Positions 1-6,932 of a stretch of 11,783 bases of DNA are shown one piece after another; position 1 is the first letter of the stretch, and each line of letters opens with the position of its first letter. Under the pieces are notes generated by a model. That model did no database searches. It had not been told where the DNA came from and saw nothing but the letters and a program-made list of their open reading frames with translations. This stretch comes from DASZUC01 sp035547775 (GTDB taxonomy: Bacteria; Patescibacteriota; Saccharimonadia; Saccharimonadales; UBA4665): positions 1 to 11,783 of the forward strand of contig DASZUC010000051.1 of the NCBI GenBank assembly GCA_035547775.1. The letters run 5' to 3'. A program made the translations under genes and the position numbers.

Positions 1-235
1 CTATGATGATTTTTGTAGTAAAGAATCATTCTACCGAGAAGAGTATGCCCGCGCCCACGAGGCCGGAGACACCTACACAATGGCTCAGGTTGGCATATGG
101 TACGACGAATTGGTTGGCGTCAATCCAACCGCCGTTCGTGAACAACAGCGCCAGCGCGCTTTGGCCGAGCAGGTAATGAATGGCCTCGTCCTGCCGGAAC
201 AGTTAGCGCTCGAAGACAGTCCCGAGCAAGCGTAA
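1..235 (+). CDS. C-terminal end of an unrecognised protein (partial)
   Basis: The frame is open from base 2 to a TAA at 233-235 and gives the last 77 residues of a protein whose start lies outside the window. The tail is polar, rich in Gln, Glu and Ala, with a helical stretch (VREQQRQRALAEQVM) and an acidic end. I recognise no domain. It is not the C-terminus of L11, the usual gene before rplA. Its stop lies 61 nt before the rplA start, so co-transcription is likely. Codon use resembles the neighbouring genes, which supports real coding, but function is unknown. Confidence 0.6.
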   Translation, partial: YDDFCSKESFYREEYARAHEAGDTYTMAQVGIWYDELVGVNPTAVREQQRQRALAEQVMNGLVLPEQLALEDSPEQA

Positions 236-242
236 ATAATAA

Positions 243-286
243 TTTGTGGGAGACTTGGCCATTGAGCCGGTCGTTTGCACCACGAA
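243..286 (+). promoter_or_regulatory. Candidate L1-binding autoregulatory element in the rplA leader
   Basis: GTGG (246-249) pairs with CCAC (280-283), extendable by T243-T245 with G284-A286. An inner helix pairs 252-255 and 257-259 with 266-272, with T256 bulged. Between them lies an asymmetric internal loop, G250-A251 opposite 273-279. Two helices around an asymmetric loop, with GUGGGAG on the short side, is the layout of the 23S rRNA L1 site (helices 76-77) and of known L1 operators on mRNA. The 3' strand touches the ribosome site AAAGGAG (285-291), so L1 binding here could block initiation. The fold is by eye; the L1 role is inferred. Confidence 0.45.
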
Positions 287-296
287 AGGAGCCATT

Positions 297-1274
297 ATGG
301 CAGTTAGTAAGAAAGAATTATCAGAGCAACTCACCGCATTAGGTGTGGAGTTTAACGCTAAAAGTACCGTTAAGGAGCTTACAGAGCTGCTGGCTGCTAA
401 TCAGCAGACTGATGAAGTAGTCGAAGAGGTGGCTGTCGCTGCTGCGGTTAACGACGAAATTACTGAAGAAAGCAAACAAGAAGCAACAGCCAAGGCCGGC
501 AAGCGCAGCGCCAAAGGGCAAGAAGTTGCTGCTGAGAAGCAAGCCAAGGTAGAAGCCCAACACCACCGTGAAGACGAAGTTGAAGCATCAGCTGAAGCCA
601 AGCCCAAGCAAGCGGTCAAACCAGCTCGTTCTCGCTTAGAACGCCGTGGCAAGCAATTCCGTAAAAGTGCCGAGCAAATTGAAGCCAACAAGCAGTACGA
701 TGTGAAAACCGCCGTGGAACTGGCCCAAAAGACCAGCCACGTAAAGTTTGACGCTACTGTAGAGCTTCACTTACGCCTGAGTGTTGACCCCCGTCAAGCT
801 GATCAGAACATTCGTGACACCATTCTGCTGCCAGCAGGTACTGGTAAAAAGGTGACTGTGGCTGTTGCTGATGACGCCTTGCTCGCTAAGTTAGAAAAGG
901 GCACGGTGGACTTCGACGTTCTGATCGCCACCCCACAATTTATGCCGAAGCTCGGTAAATACGCTCGTTTGCTTGGCCCTCGTGGTCTGATGCCAAACCC
1001 AAAGAGCGGTACGGTTACCAACGACGTTGATAGGGCCGTTGCTGAAGCCAAAGCGGGACGCGTAGAATACCGTGTTGACAGCACCGGCATTATTCACCTG
1101 GGCGTTGGCAAGGTGAGCTTTACACCCGCTCAATTGCAAGAAAACGTTGACGCCGTCTTGGCAAACGTCCGTAGCAATAAGCCAAACAGCGTCAAAGGTA
1201 ATTACTTACGCTCGGCTTACCTCACCACCACCATGGGTCCAGCAATCGCCTTAGACCCGAGCATTCTGAGCTAA
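297..1274 (+). CDS. rplA: 50S ribosomal protein L1 with long N-terminal HeH/SAP-like extension
   Basis: L1 builds the mobile L1 stalk of the large subunit near the E site and usually represses its own mRNA. I start at ATG 297 because AAAGGAG ends 5 nt upstream; the GTG at 246 in the same frame has no ribosome site and lies inside the leader hairpin. The protein has 325 residues against about 230 for typical L1. The L1 domain spans about 112-325 and holds the signature LLGPRGLMPNPKSGTVT (225-241). Residues 1-34 resemble a HeH/SAP-type helix-extended-helix module; 35-110 is a low-complexity linker rich in Ala, Glu and Lys. It ends 2 nt before the convergent gene, with no terminator visible. L11 is not next door and rplJ-rplL lie 6 kb away. 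Confidence 0.95.
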   Translation: MAVSKKELSEQLTALGVEFNAKSTVKELTELLAANQQTDEVVEEVAVAAAVNDEITEESKQEATAKAGKRSAKGQEVAAEKQAKVEAQHHREDEVEASAEAKPKQAVKPARSRLERRGKQFRKSAEQIEANKQYDVKTAVELAQKTSHVKFDATVELHLRLSVDPRQADQNIRDTILLPAGTGKKVTVAVADDALLAKLEKGTVDFDVLIATPQFMPKLGKYARLLGPRGLMPNPKSGTVTNDVDRAVAEAKAGRVEYRVDSTGIIHLGVGKVSFTPAQLQENVDAVLANVRSNKPNSVKGNYLRSAYLTTTMGPAIALDPSILS

Positions 1275-1276
1275 CC

Positions 1277-2980
1277 CTAGTCCATTTTTAGATTTTTACG
1301 CATTACTCGCAGTAAGGCGTTCATGGTTCTTGAAAAGCCAGGTAAACCACCACGATAAGCCAAATAACGATCACTCCACTCTGGCTCGTACTTAGCCTTA
1401 AAGCGTTCCAAGCCGCTGAAGGAATAGAAGCGGTCACCATTGGCGTAGGCAAAGCCCAGTACATTGTCGAGGAGTGATCTTTCGGCATCATCTGAGCTAT
1501 CCAGACCCACCAATGGGCACAACCCCATATTCAAACGTGTATACTGCTGATCTGCCAAACGTGCGATGAATGACGCTAGGAGGTAGTCGTTAATATTACC
1601 AGGGCTAGCAGTTGTATGTCGTAACAGATCATAGGTGGCTTCGGCGTGATCAAACTCAGCCGGTACTTGGTTGAGGAAGGCTTGAATTGTGCCCGCAGCA
1701 TCACGAGCCACCATAATCTGGCATTGTTGTAAGTAATCAGTTGAAAAGTAACCCATCACAAAGCCTCTTTCGACGCGATGACCTTCAGCTAGCCAATCTT
1801 GAGATATGACTCGTAATCGCTCCATAACCGCTGGATGATGCGGTGGTGAGAGCAACTCTGTCTGAAAACCAGCCTTGCTGAACTTGTTCATGATGTGCCG
1901 AAAGTACTTGGCTGTTACAACGTGTTCTTGAAAGTGATCAATGCTCACGATTGCCTCTTGCCCAAGGTGTTGCAATTCATAACCGTGCCGCTCATACAAT
2001 GCTCGATAACGATCATCAACGTGGATAAATGCTGGTTGCCAGTCGTTGCCGTAACACAGGCTATCAAACTCGGTTAGTAGACGATTTAAATCAGTGGTTG
2101 AGCCTATGGGGTCTCCCAAGCACAGGGCCATTCGACGATGCACCTGAAAAGCCAGACCAGCCCGGCCCTGCTGATCAAAAAAGTATTGTTTGTCTGTTGG
2201 CCAGAGTTTGAAGAAATCCTCGCTTGGAGCACGATGCGTAGTCATAAGCTCTGTGAGACGTTCGCGTTCGCGTTGCTGGTCATGTAAACGCTGACGCAGA
2301 GGTTGGAACAAGGCCAAAACCGTATAGCCTGCCGCGCCAATACTAATGACCGAAAGAGAATCAACAAACAGACGGGCGCGTTTAGTGTAGGGACGTACAG
2401 GATGGTTAGTGGTCAAATCGAACTGATCAATGGTGTAGTGCATAGCCGTGGGTACACGAATAGCTTGATGGAAGTCAGAAGTATCAAGCAAACTAAAGCC
2501 GGCTGTACCGTACACAAAAGCTACTACCAACAGTGTACAGGAAAGCCGCACAGCAATTCGAAAGCCCTGCGCATCGCTGCGCACCACATACAGCCGCCTG
2601 GCGGCAATCAGAAGCGTGAGCATAACAGCCGGCAGAATAATGAGGCGGGCAACAGTAAGTACATGGATTTGTCGATGATCTCGATCCAGCAGTTGTGCAG
2701 CGTTCAGGCCCAGCAAAAAACCATAGACTACTAGTGTCGTCACCCAGGCTGTGGACTTTCGCCGTTTTAAAACCGCACTTAAATACAGCAGGCTCAGACC
2801 GAGCAGCAACGGTATATCAATCACCAAATTACTCAAATGAGGCCGCAAATGCACTCCTAAATCAGTCACCAGCGTGGTGGCCACAATAAAAGCACCGTGC
2901 AAACCAACCAGCCATGCTACTAAATTTGGAATGGCTTGTTGATGAAGTTGTAGTTGGCGGCGCCACCAAGAATGCGTCAT
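1277..2980 (-). CDS. Membrane protein with MprF-type aminoacyl-phosphatidylglycerol synthase domain
   Basis: 567 residues. About six hydrophobic segments are visible (near 20-40, 53-72, 77-95, 107-127, 142-162 and 204-226), then a cytosolic double-GNAT domain of the DUF2156/LPG-synthase family (about 248-567). Family marks include LCLGDPIG (287-294), EAIVSIDHF (342-350), DLLRHTTASPG (451-461) and ERFKAKYEPEWSDRYLAYRG (525-544). Characterised relatives move an amino acid, often lysine or alanine, from aminoacyl-tRNA to phosphatidylglycerol, lowering the negative charge of the membrane and raising resistance to cationic peptides. Unlike mycobacterial LysX no lysyl-tRNA synthetase is fused, and the membrane part is shorter than in staphylococcal MprF, so flipping is uncertain. 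The amino acid used cannot be read from sequence. It is divergent to dcd and convergent with rplA. Confidence 0.85.
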   Translation of the reverse strand: MTHSWWRRQLQLHQQAIPNLVAWLVGLHGAFIVATTLVTDLGVHLRPHLSNLVIDIPLLLGLSLLYLSAVLKRRKSTAWVTTLVVYGFLLGLNAAQLLDRDHRQIHVLTVARLIILPAVMLTLLIAARRLYVVRSDAQGFRIAVRLSCTLLVVAFVYGTAGFSLLDTSDFHQAIRVPTAMHYTIDQFDLTTNHPVRPYTKRARLFVDSLSVISIGAAGYTVLALFQPLRQRLHDQQRERERLTELMTTHRAPSEDFFKLWPTDKQYFFDQQGRAGLAFQVHRRMALCLGDPIGSTTDLNRLLTEFDSLCYGNDWQPAFIHVDDRYRALYERHGYELQHLGQEAIVSIDHFQEHVVTAKYFRHIMNKFSKAGFQTELLSPPHHPAVMERLRVISQDWLAEGHRVERGFVMGYFSTDYLQQCQIMVARDAAGTIQAFLNQVPAEFDHAEATYDLLRHTTASPGNINDYLLASFIARLADQQYTRLNMGLCPLVGLDSSDDAERSLLDNVLGFAYANGDRFYSFSGLERFKAKYEPEWSDRYLAYRGGLPGFSRTMNALLRVMRKNLKMD

Positions 2981-2991
2981 AAACTGTCTCG

Positions 2992-3020
2992 ATTGTACAA
3001 GAAATCAGCCTTCGCGATAA
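2992..3020 (-). promoter_or_regulatory. Candidate promoter of the MprF-like gene
   Basis: On the minus strand a -10 box TACAAT (2992-2997) is preceded at 17 bp by a weak -35 TTATCG (3015-3020). The -10 ends 11 nt before the ATG, so the mRNA would start only a few bases upstream of the start codon; no clear Shine-Dalgarno sequence is seen. Confidence 0.4.
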
Positions 3021-3071
3021 GCACAAGCGTATACAACAGAATATTGCGTAAAAATCACATTATTATTCTAC

Positions 3072-3101
3072 TTGCGTTCTTTACAGCGCGTCGACTACAA
3101 T
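3072..3101 (+). promoter_or_regulatory. Candidate promoter of the dcd operon
   Basis: TTGCGT (3072-3077) and TACAAT (3096-3101) are 18 bp apart. Transcription would start near 3108, after the upstream in-frame codons and about 17 nt before the GTG at 3125, which supports that start. It lies in the 144-bp divergent region shared with the MprF-like gene. Confidence 0.45.
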
Positions 3102-3124
3102 GGGAATCAAACGAGGGAACAACT

Positions 3125-3838
3125 GTGGCGGTCTATAGCAACACACAAATTAGGAGTGCGATTGACGAAGGGCATATCGTTTGTCACCCCTTCGAGCCTA
3201 AGCACGTCGCTCACGCTAGCCTTGATGTAACGCTGGGTTATTACTATTACCGCATCGAAAAGATGAACGAGCGGACCATTTATAATCCGTTCGACAAAGA
3301 AGATGTGGAACGCTATTTTGACGGACCCTACAAAGCCATGCCTCATGGTGAATGGTGCAAGCTCAACGGCTTTAAGCCAGTGGCCAACATCCCCCTGGAC
3401 CACCCAGTTATTAGCTTGAAGCCCCGTGAGCGCATCCTGGCACATACTCATGAATTCTTTGGTATCTTACCCCCAGGTGCTTGTGAGGTTCGCAGTCGTT
3501 CTAGTTGGGGTCGTAATGGCATTGCGGTGTGTTTTGATGCTGGCTGGATTGATCCTGGCTATATCAATCGTCTGACACTAGAAATCTACAATCTGAATGA
3601 GCGCGAAACCGTCCTATTGCCAGTGGGCGAGCGCACGGCCCAGATTATCTTTCACGAAACCGGCGAAGTTGACGGCAACTATGGCGCTGGCCGTGATCAA
3701 GGTTTCAGCGGTAAGTACCAGCAGGGTACCGACCTGGAGACGATTATCAAGACTTGGTCACCCGATATGATGCTACCAAAAGCCTACAAGGACATCCGCC
3801 AATTACCGCCGAACATCGAAGGACTCTCCTATGACTAG
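3125..3838 (+). CDS. dcd: dCTP deaminase
   Basis: Hydrolyses dCTP to dUTP (or to dUMP in bifunctional members), supplying the substrate for thymidylate synthesis. I chose GTG 3125 because GAGGGA (3113-3118) lies 6 nt upstream and the family N-terminus (YSNTQIRSAIDEGHI) begins right after it. Conserved blocks: SLDVTLG (32-38), RSRSSWGRNGI (123-133), DAGWIDPGYINRLTLEIYN (138-156, with E153 matching the catalytic Glu) and GERTAQIIF (168-176). At 237 residues it is longer than the usual 190 or so: there is an insert of about 50 residues (43-95) with a run of four Tyr just before it, and a C-terminal tail. Its stop overlaps the next gene by 8 nt, so the two are translated together. No separate dUTPase is in the window. 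Confidence 0.93.
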   Translation: MAVYSNTQIRSAIDEGHIVCHPFEPKHVAHASLDVTLGYYYYRIEKMNERTIYNPFDKEDVERYFDGPYKAMPHGEWCKLNGFKPVANIPLDHPVISLKPRERILAHTHEFFGILPPGACEVRSRSSWGRNGIAVCFDAGWIDPGYINRLTLEIYNLNERETVLLPVGERTAQIIFHETGEVDGNYGAGRDQGFSGKYQQGTDLETIIKTWSPDMMLPKAYKDIRQLPPNIEGLSYD

Positions 3839-6212
3839 AGGAAAGTATATTGTTTTTGAGGGTCCTGAAGGCGTTGGTAAGACCACTCAGCTACAGGCCA
3901 TCGCTAATCGTTTACAGGCCGCCGGCCTGCCAGTCCGCACCTTGCGCGAACCGGATAGCCAGAGCGATTTAACTGCCCGAGCCATCCGCCAGCTTACCCA
4001 AGATCCTCGTTACCCAATGAACACCCGTACAGAGGTGCTACTCTATAACGCTGCACGTTCCCAAAGCCTACAAATTATTAAGCAAAGCGTGGAGCACGGT
4101 GTAATCTGTTTGGTTGATCGTAACTATCTGACTACGCTCGCCATTCAATACTATGGCCGTGGCGACGTGCCGGATTATCAAACCATCAATAGCATCATTA
4201 GTTTTGCTGTCGGCGGCGTAGAACCAGACCTCTGTGTCGTACTTGATGCCCCAGCCAGTGTTTTAAAAGAACGCACGAAAGGCCGCTATCAGGGTGAGCG
4301 TTTTGATAACTTAGATGAGGAGTTCTTGGAACGCGTGCGCGCTGGCTACCTTTGGGAGGCCAAGCAACGCGATTTGCCGGTGGTATTTGCCACCGAAGAT
4401 GCCGATGTCGTCACTGAGCAGATTTGGGAACTCGTTTCTGATTGCCTAGCGTTGCGCACATCGACCAGCGCTGCCTCGGTGACCCCAGCTAGCTCCGTAA
4501 AAGAAATCTTGGCCGAACAAAGCTTTCCGCCGCAGCATGAGCCCCCACTTGGGGGAGCCTCCACTCCTACAGGGGCGGTTGCAGACGACGTAGACGCTGT
4601 ACTCGTCGAAAAGGATGACAATGGCAGCTTCACGGTCACCAACGCCGGCCGCGCCTATCTGGCCGATGCAGTCACCAGTGTTGATGGTAATGTCTACGCC
4701 TTTACTGACAAGTTAAGCCCCGTAACCATAGCGGCAGCCATGGCTCGCCTGAGTCGGCGTGGCGATGACATGCGCATCACAATTTTGGATGAATTCGCCA
4801 ATAAAGCCGATAAAGACGCTGAACTGCTGCAGCGCGTGATCACCGCCTACGGTGATGATTCAGTCCAGCAATTGGGGGGCCTGCACTTGGTTGTCGAGAA
4901 CGCTTCAATGCTACTTATGAAGAAGCTGGAGTGGGGGCGCTTGGCCGCCTACTTAGAGCAATCAACGCGCTATATTTACTTCGATCAGAAAGATAAAAAG
5001 GGCCACTACCGTTACGTTGTACCCAAAAACCTCAAGCCCAGTATTCGCAAGCAGTATTGCGAAGCGATGGATACAATTTTTGACTTGTACTCCAACATCG
5101 TACACCGGTTGACTGATCACATTACCGCCACCTCCAAAACCCCAGAGAAAGAACGTGATGGCGCCTGGAAAATGGCCGTGCGGGCTCAGGCTTGTGATGC
5201 TGCTCGCGCCACTTTGCCACTGGCTATTAAGGCAACTGTTGGCATTTTTGCCTCTGGCCAAGCCCTAGAGAGTTTGATTATGCATCTTCTAAGCGACGAG
5301 CTACCTGAAGCTGAGACAACCGGTCAGCACATGCTGGAAGAAGCCCGTAAAGTCATGCCGACTTTCTTAGAGCGCGCTGACAACCCAGAGCGGGGCGGGG
5401 CCACCATTGCCTATCGTGCCAGCACCGCCAAAGCCATGCGCAGCCTGGTAAAAGATCAACTAGCCGAATCCTACTCTCCGGATAATCAAACCGATATTAC
5501 CCTTGTCGATTACTGGCCCAAGAATGAACTTGTGCTAGCCGCCGACATGCTCTACGAACACAGTAATTTGCCCTTGGAGCAGCTGCAAGCCACTGTCAAT
5601 AACTGGTCCTACGAACAAAAAGCCAATGTTTTACGCACCTACTTTGGCGAGCGTCTCAACCGTCGCCACAAGCCCGGTCGCGCCCTAGAAAAGGCTCATT
5701 ACAGTTGGGACTTAGTAAGTGAATGGGCGGTTTTTAAAGATCTGCAACGCCATCGTATGGTTGACGACCTCAATTGGCAGGCTTTCACGCCACGCTATGG
5801 TTATGACGTACCCGAACTGGTGGAAGAAGCTGGCTTGACGGAGCAATTTGAAGCTTGCTTTGACATTAGCTTGAAACTCTACAGCTTATTACAGAAAGAA
5901 GGCTACGCTCTCGAGGCTCAGTATGCCACCTTACAAGGTCACAAGATGCGTTGGAAAGTTACCTATAATGCTCGTGAAGCCTTCCATTTGCATGAACTCC
6001 GCACTAGTCCGCAAGGCCACCCGGCTTATCGCAAATTTGTCCGTCAAATGCACGAAAAGCTAGCCGAAGTACACCCGATTTTGGCCGAAGGCATGAAATT
6101 TGTGAATACCGCTGAAGATCCTGAGCTGACTCGCTTAGCTGCTGAACGCTACACACAGTTCAAGCTACAGCAACTCGATAAAGATAAAGCCAAAAAGACG
6201 AAAAAATCTTAA
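3831..6212 (+). CDS. Thymidylate kinase fused to a double-domain ThyX-like flavin-dependent thymidylate synthase
   Basis: A single 793-residue frame. Residues 1-209 are thymidylate kinase (dTMP to dTDP): P-loop GPEGVGKTT (11-19), DRNYL (96-100), LID region about 147-170. A linker rich in Ser, Pro and Ala (210-260) leads to a ThyX-like region (about 285-775), the FAD- and folate-dependent methylation of dUMP. This region looks like two tandem ThyX folds. The first keeps EQSTRY (376-381) but has WGR (368-370) in place of RHR. The second keeps RHR (640-642) and the LRTSP helix (723-727) but has lost the Ser/Glu of RHRxxSxNExSxRY. The fusion therefore pairs consecutive steps, synthase then kinase, in reverse order along the chain. 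Start ATG 3831 overlaps dcd; AAGGA (3819-3823) serves as ribosome site. A Lys-rich tail ends the protein. Confidence 0.9.
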   Translation: MTRGKYIVFEGPEGVGKTTQLQAIANRLQAAGLPVRTLREPDSQSDLTARAIRQLTQDPRYPMNTRTEVLLYNAARSQSLQIIKQSVEHGVICLVDRNYLTTLAIQYYGRGDVPDYQTINSIISFAVGGVEPDLCVVLDAPASVLKERTKGRYQGERFDNLDEEFLERVRAGYLWEAKQRDLPVVFATEDADVVTEQIWELVSDCLALRTSTSAASVTPASSVKEILAEQSFPPQHEPPLGGASTPTGAVADDVDAVLVEKDDNGSFTVTNAGRAYLADAVTSVDGNVYAFTDKLSPVTIAAAMARLSRRGDDMRITILDEFANKADKDAELLQRVITAYGDDSVQQLGGLHLVVENASMLLMKKLEWGRLAAYLEQSTRYIYFDQKDKKGHYRYVVPKNLKPSIRKQYCEAMDTIFDLYSNIVHRLTDHITATSKTPEKERDGAWKMAVRAQACDAARATLPLAIKATVGIFASGQALESLIMHLLSDELPEAETTGQHMLEEARKVMPTFLERADNPERGGATIAYRASTAKAMRSLVKDQLAESYSPDNQTDITLVDYWPKNELVLAADMLYEHSNLPLEQLQATVNNWSYEQKANVLRTYFGERLNRRHKPGRALEKAHYSWDLVSEWAVFKDLQRHRMVDDLNWQAFTPRYGYDVPELVEEAGLTEQFEACFDISLKLYSLLQKEGYALEAQYATLQGHKMRWKVTYNAREAFHLHELRTSPQGHPAYRKFVRQMHEKLAEVHPILAEGMKFVNTAEDPELTRLAAERYTQFKLQQLDKDKAKKTKKS
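4542..4555 (+). repeat. GC-only palindrome inside the tmk-thyX linker
   Basis: Five C (4542-4546) and five G (4551-4555) flank an ACTT loop, giving a strong hairpin at the kinase-synthase junction (around residues 237-242). No T-tract follows, so it is not an intrinsic terminator. It may be a small dispersed palindrome or simply linker DNA. Confidence 0.4.
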
Positions 6213-6682
6213 GTCAGTGGCTCTTCGGCCGAGGTAGTCAGGCTGTAAATAATTCGATAATCGTTTTCCTTGGGGTCCATACTGGGCACGTGCGCCCGAG
6301 CAATTCGTAGCACTTGGTCGCCAAGGGGCGAAGTCATACTAATTTCGTGACTACGGACATCGATGTCCTTGCACTGCTGGACTGGCGTAATCACAACACC
6401 AGGAATCGCTTCCAAAAAGCCACGCAACTGGCGGTCGGTTTCGGCCTCGGTTCGAGCATTCAAGTTGGCCAAAACAATAGGCTCCGGATCATCACCCGGG
6501 CGACGACTATTACCAGCTAGAGCCGACAGTACGGTACCGCCCAATTCAGCAATCGCCCGAGGCACACTAGTCGGATCAACCGACAGATAGGCCCGAATTT
6601 CACGCCATTTAGGCACACGACCCCACAGGCTGCTACTACTGGCTTCCAAATCCCGTTCCACTACTGTTTCGCCTTTACTCAT
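6209..6682 (-). CDS. Hypothetical protein, 157 aa
   Basis: Not recognised. The frame runs from ATG 6682 to TAA 6209 and overlaps the end of tmk-thyX by 4 nt tail to tail. The protein is soluble, with no signal peptide or membrane span. The N-terminus is polar with a Ser run (16-19), followed by a helical segment, a flexible GNSRRPGDDPEP stretch and an alternating hydrophobic part ending in a likely beta strand (YRIIYSLTT), suggesting a small alpha/beta domain. Reality is supported by a good promoter 21 nt upstream of the start and by neighbour-like codon use. No clear Shine-Dalgarno is present (only GGA about 8 nt upstream). I see nothing that indicates function. Confidence 0.65.
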   Translation of the reverse strand: MSKGETVVERDLEASSSSLWGRVPKWREIRAYLSVDPTSVPRAIAELGGTVLSALAGNSRRPGDDPEPIVLANLNARTEAETDRQLRGFLEAIPGVVITPVQQCKDIDVRSHEISMTSPLGDQVLRIARAHVPSMDPKENDYRIIYSLTTSAEEPLT

Positions 6683-6702
6683 AGATTAATCCAAGCTGGA
6701 CT

Positions 6703-6731
6703 ATACTACAGAATCTGGGCTGGCTTTTCAA
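6703..6731 (-). promoter_or_regulatory. Promoter of the 157-aa hypothetical gene
   Basis: On the minus strand TTGAAA (6726-6731) and TAGTAT (6703-6708) are separated by exactly 17 bp; the -10 is 20 nt from the ATG. It stands back to back with the attenuator promoter at 6760, forming a divergent promoter region. Confidence 0.55.
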
Positions 6732-6759
6732 GCAATTAACTAACAAACGCGCACGTCAT

Positions 6760-6788
6760 TTGACAATGTACTAACAGAGGCGTATACA
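6760..6788 (+). promoter_or_regulatory. Promoter of the attenuator-like transcript
   Basis: A perfect -35 TTGACA (6760-6765), a 17-bp spacer and TATACA (6783-6788). Transcription would start about 6794-6797, at or next to the ATG at 6797. It is one of the best sigma-70-type promoters in the window. Confidence 0.7.
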
Positions 6789-6796
6789 TGGATGCT

Positions 6797-6880
6797 ATGT
6801 ATTTCAACCAGCACCAGCAGCTCCTCCTTCTCAGCCTACGCGGGCTGTGCTTCAGCATGGTTGAAGCCTCGCGATTGTAA
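6797..6880 (+). CDS. Putative Leu-rich leader peptide, 27 aa, leaderless
   Basis: A 27-codon ORF beginning where the promoter at 6760-6788 should start its mRNA, so it would be translated as a leaderless message. Residues 9-17 read LLLLSLRGL: six Leu in nine codons, four in a row (CTC CTC CTT CTC at 6821-6832, CTA 6836, CTG 6845). The stop (6878-6880) sits between the two halves of the competing hairpins described in the next entry. Runs of one amino acid in a short ORF before a terminator are the hallmark of biosynthetic attenuators such as E. coli leu and his. The peptide itself would have no function. The ORF may be chance, but its position relative to the RNA folds is apt. Confidence 0.5.
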   Translation: MYFNQHQQLLLLSLRGLCFSMVEASRL

Positions 6881-6904
6881 AATCGCCAGCACAGCCCAGA
6901 ACCT

Positions 6905-6932
6905 AAGCAGGCTTCACCAAGAGCCTGTTTTT
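6905..6932 (+). terminator. Intrinsic terminator ahead of the 80-aa gene
   Basis: CAGGCT (6908-6913) pairs with AGCCTG (6922-6927) over an 8-nt loop; A-U/G-U pairs can extend the stem from 6905. T5 follows (6928-6932). It lies only 8 nt before the ribosome site of the next gene, which points to regulated readthrough. Confidence 0.75.

Noticed and set aside
246..296. GTG at 246 as the start of rplA
   Set aside because: No ribosome site precedes it, it overlaps the predicted L1 operator hairpin, and ATG 297 has AAAGGAG at ideal distance.
1895..2889. Plus-strand frames opposite the MprF-like gene
   Set aside because: Shadows of a well-supported minus-strand gene; no domain similarity or start signals.
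2954..3124. In-frame upstream extension of dcd
   Set aside because: It begins inside the divergent gene and upstream of the likely promoter; family similarity begins at 3125, where GTG has a good ribosome site.
6842..6897. tRNA or T-box reading of the three-way-junction RNA
   Set aside because: Stem lengths do not match a cloverleaf, there is no T-arm sequence, and no T-box or antiterminator consensus is present.
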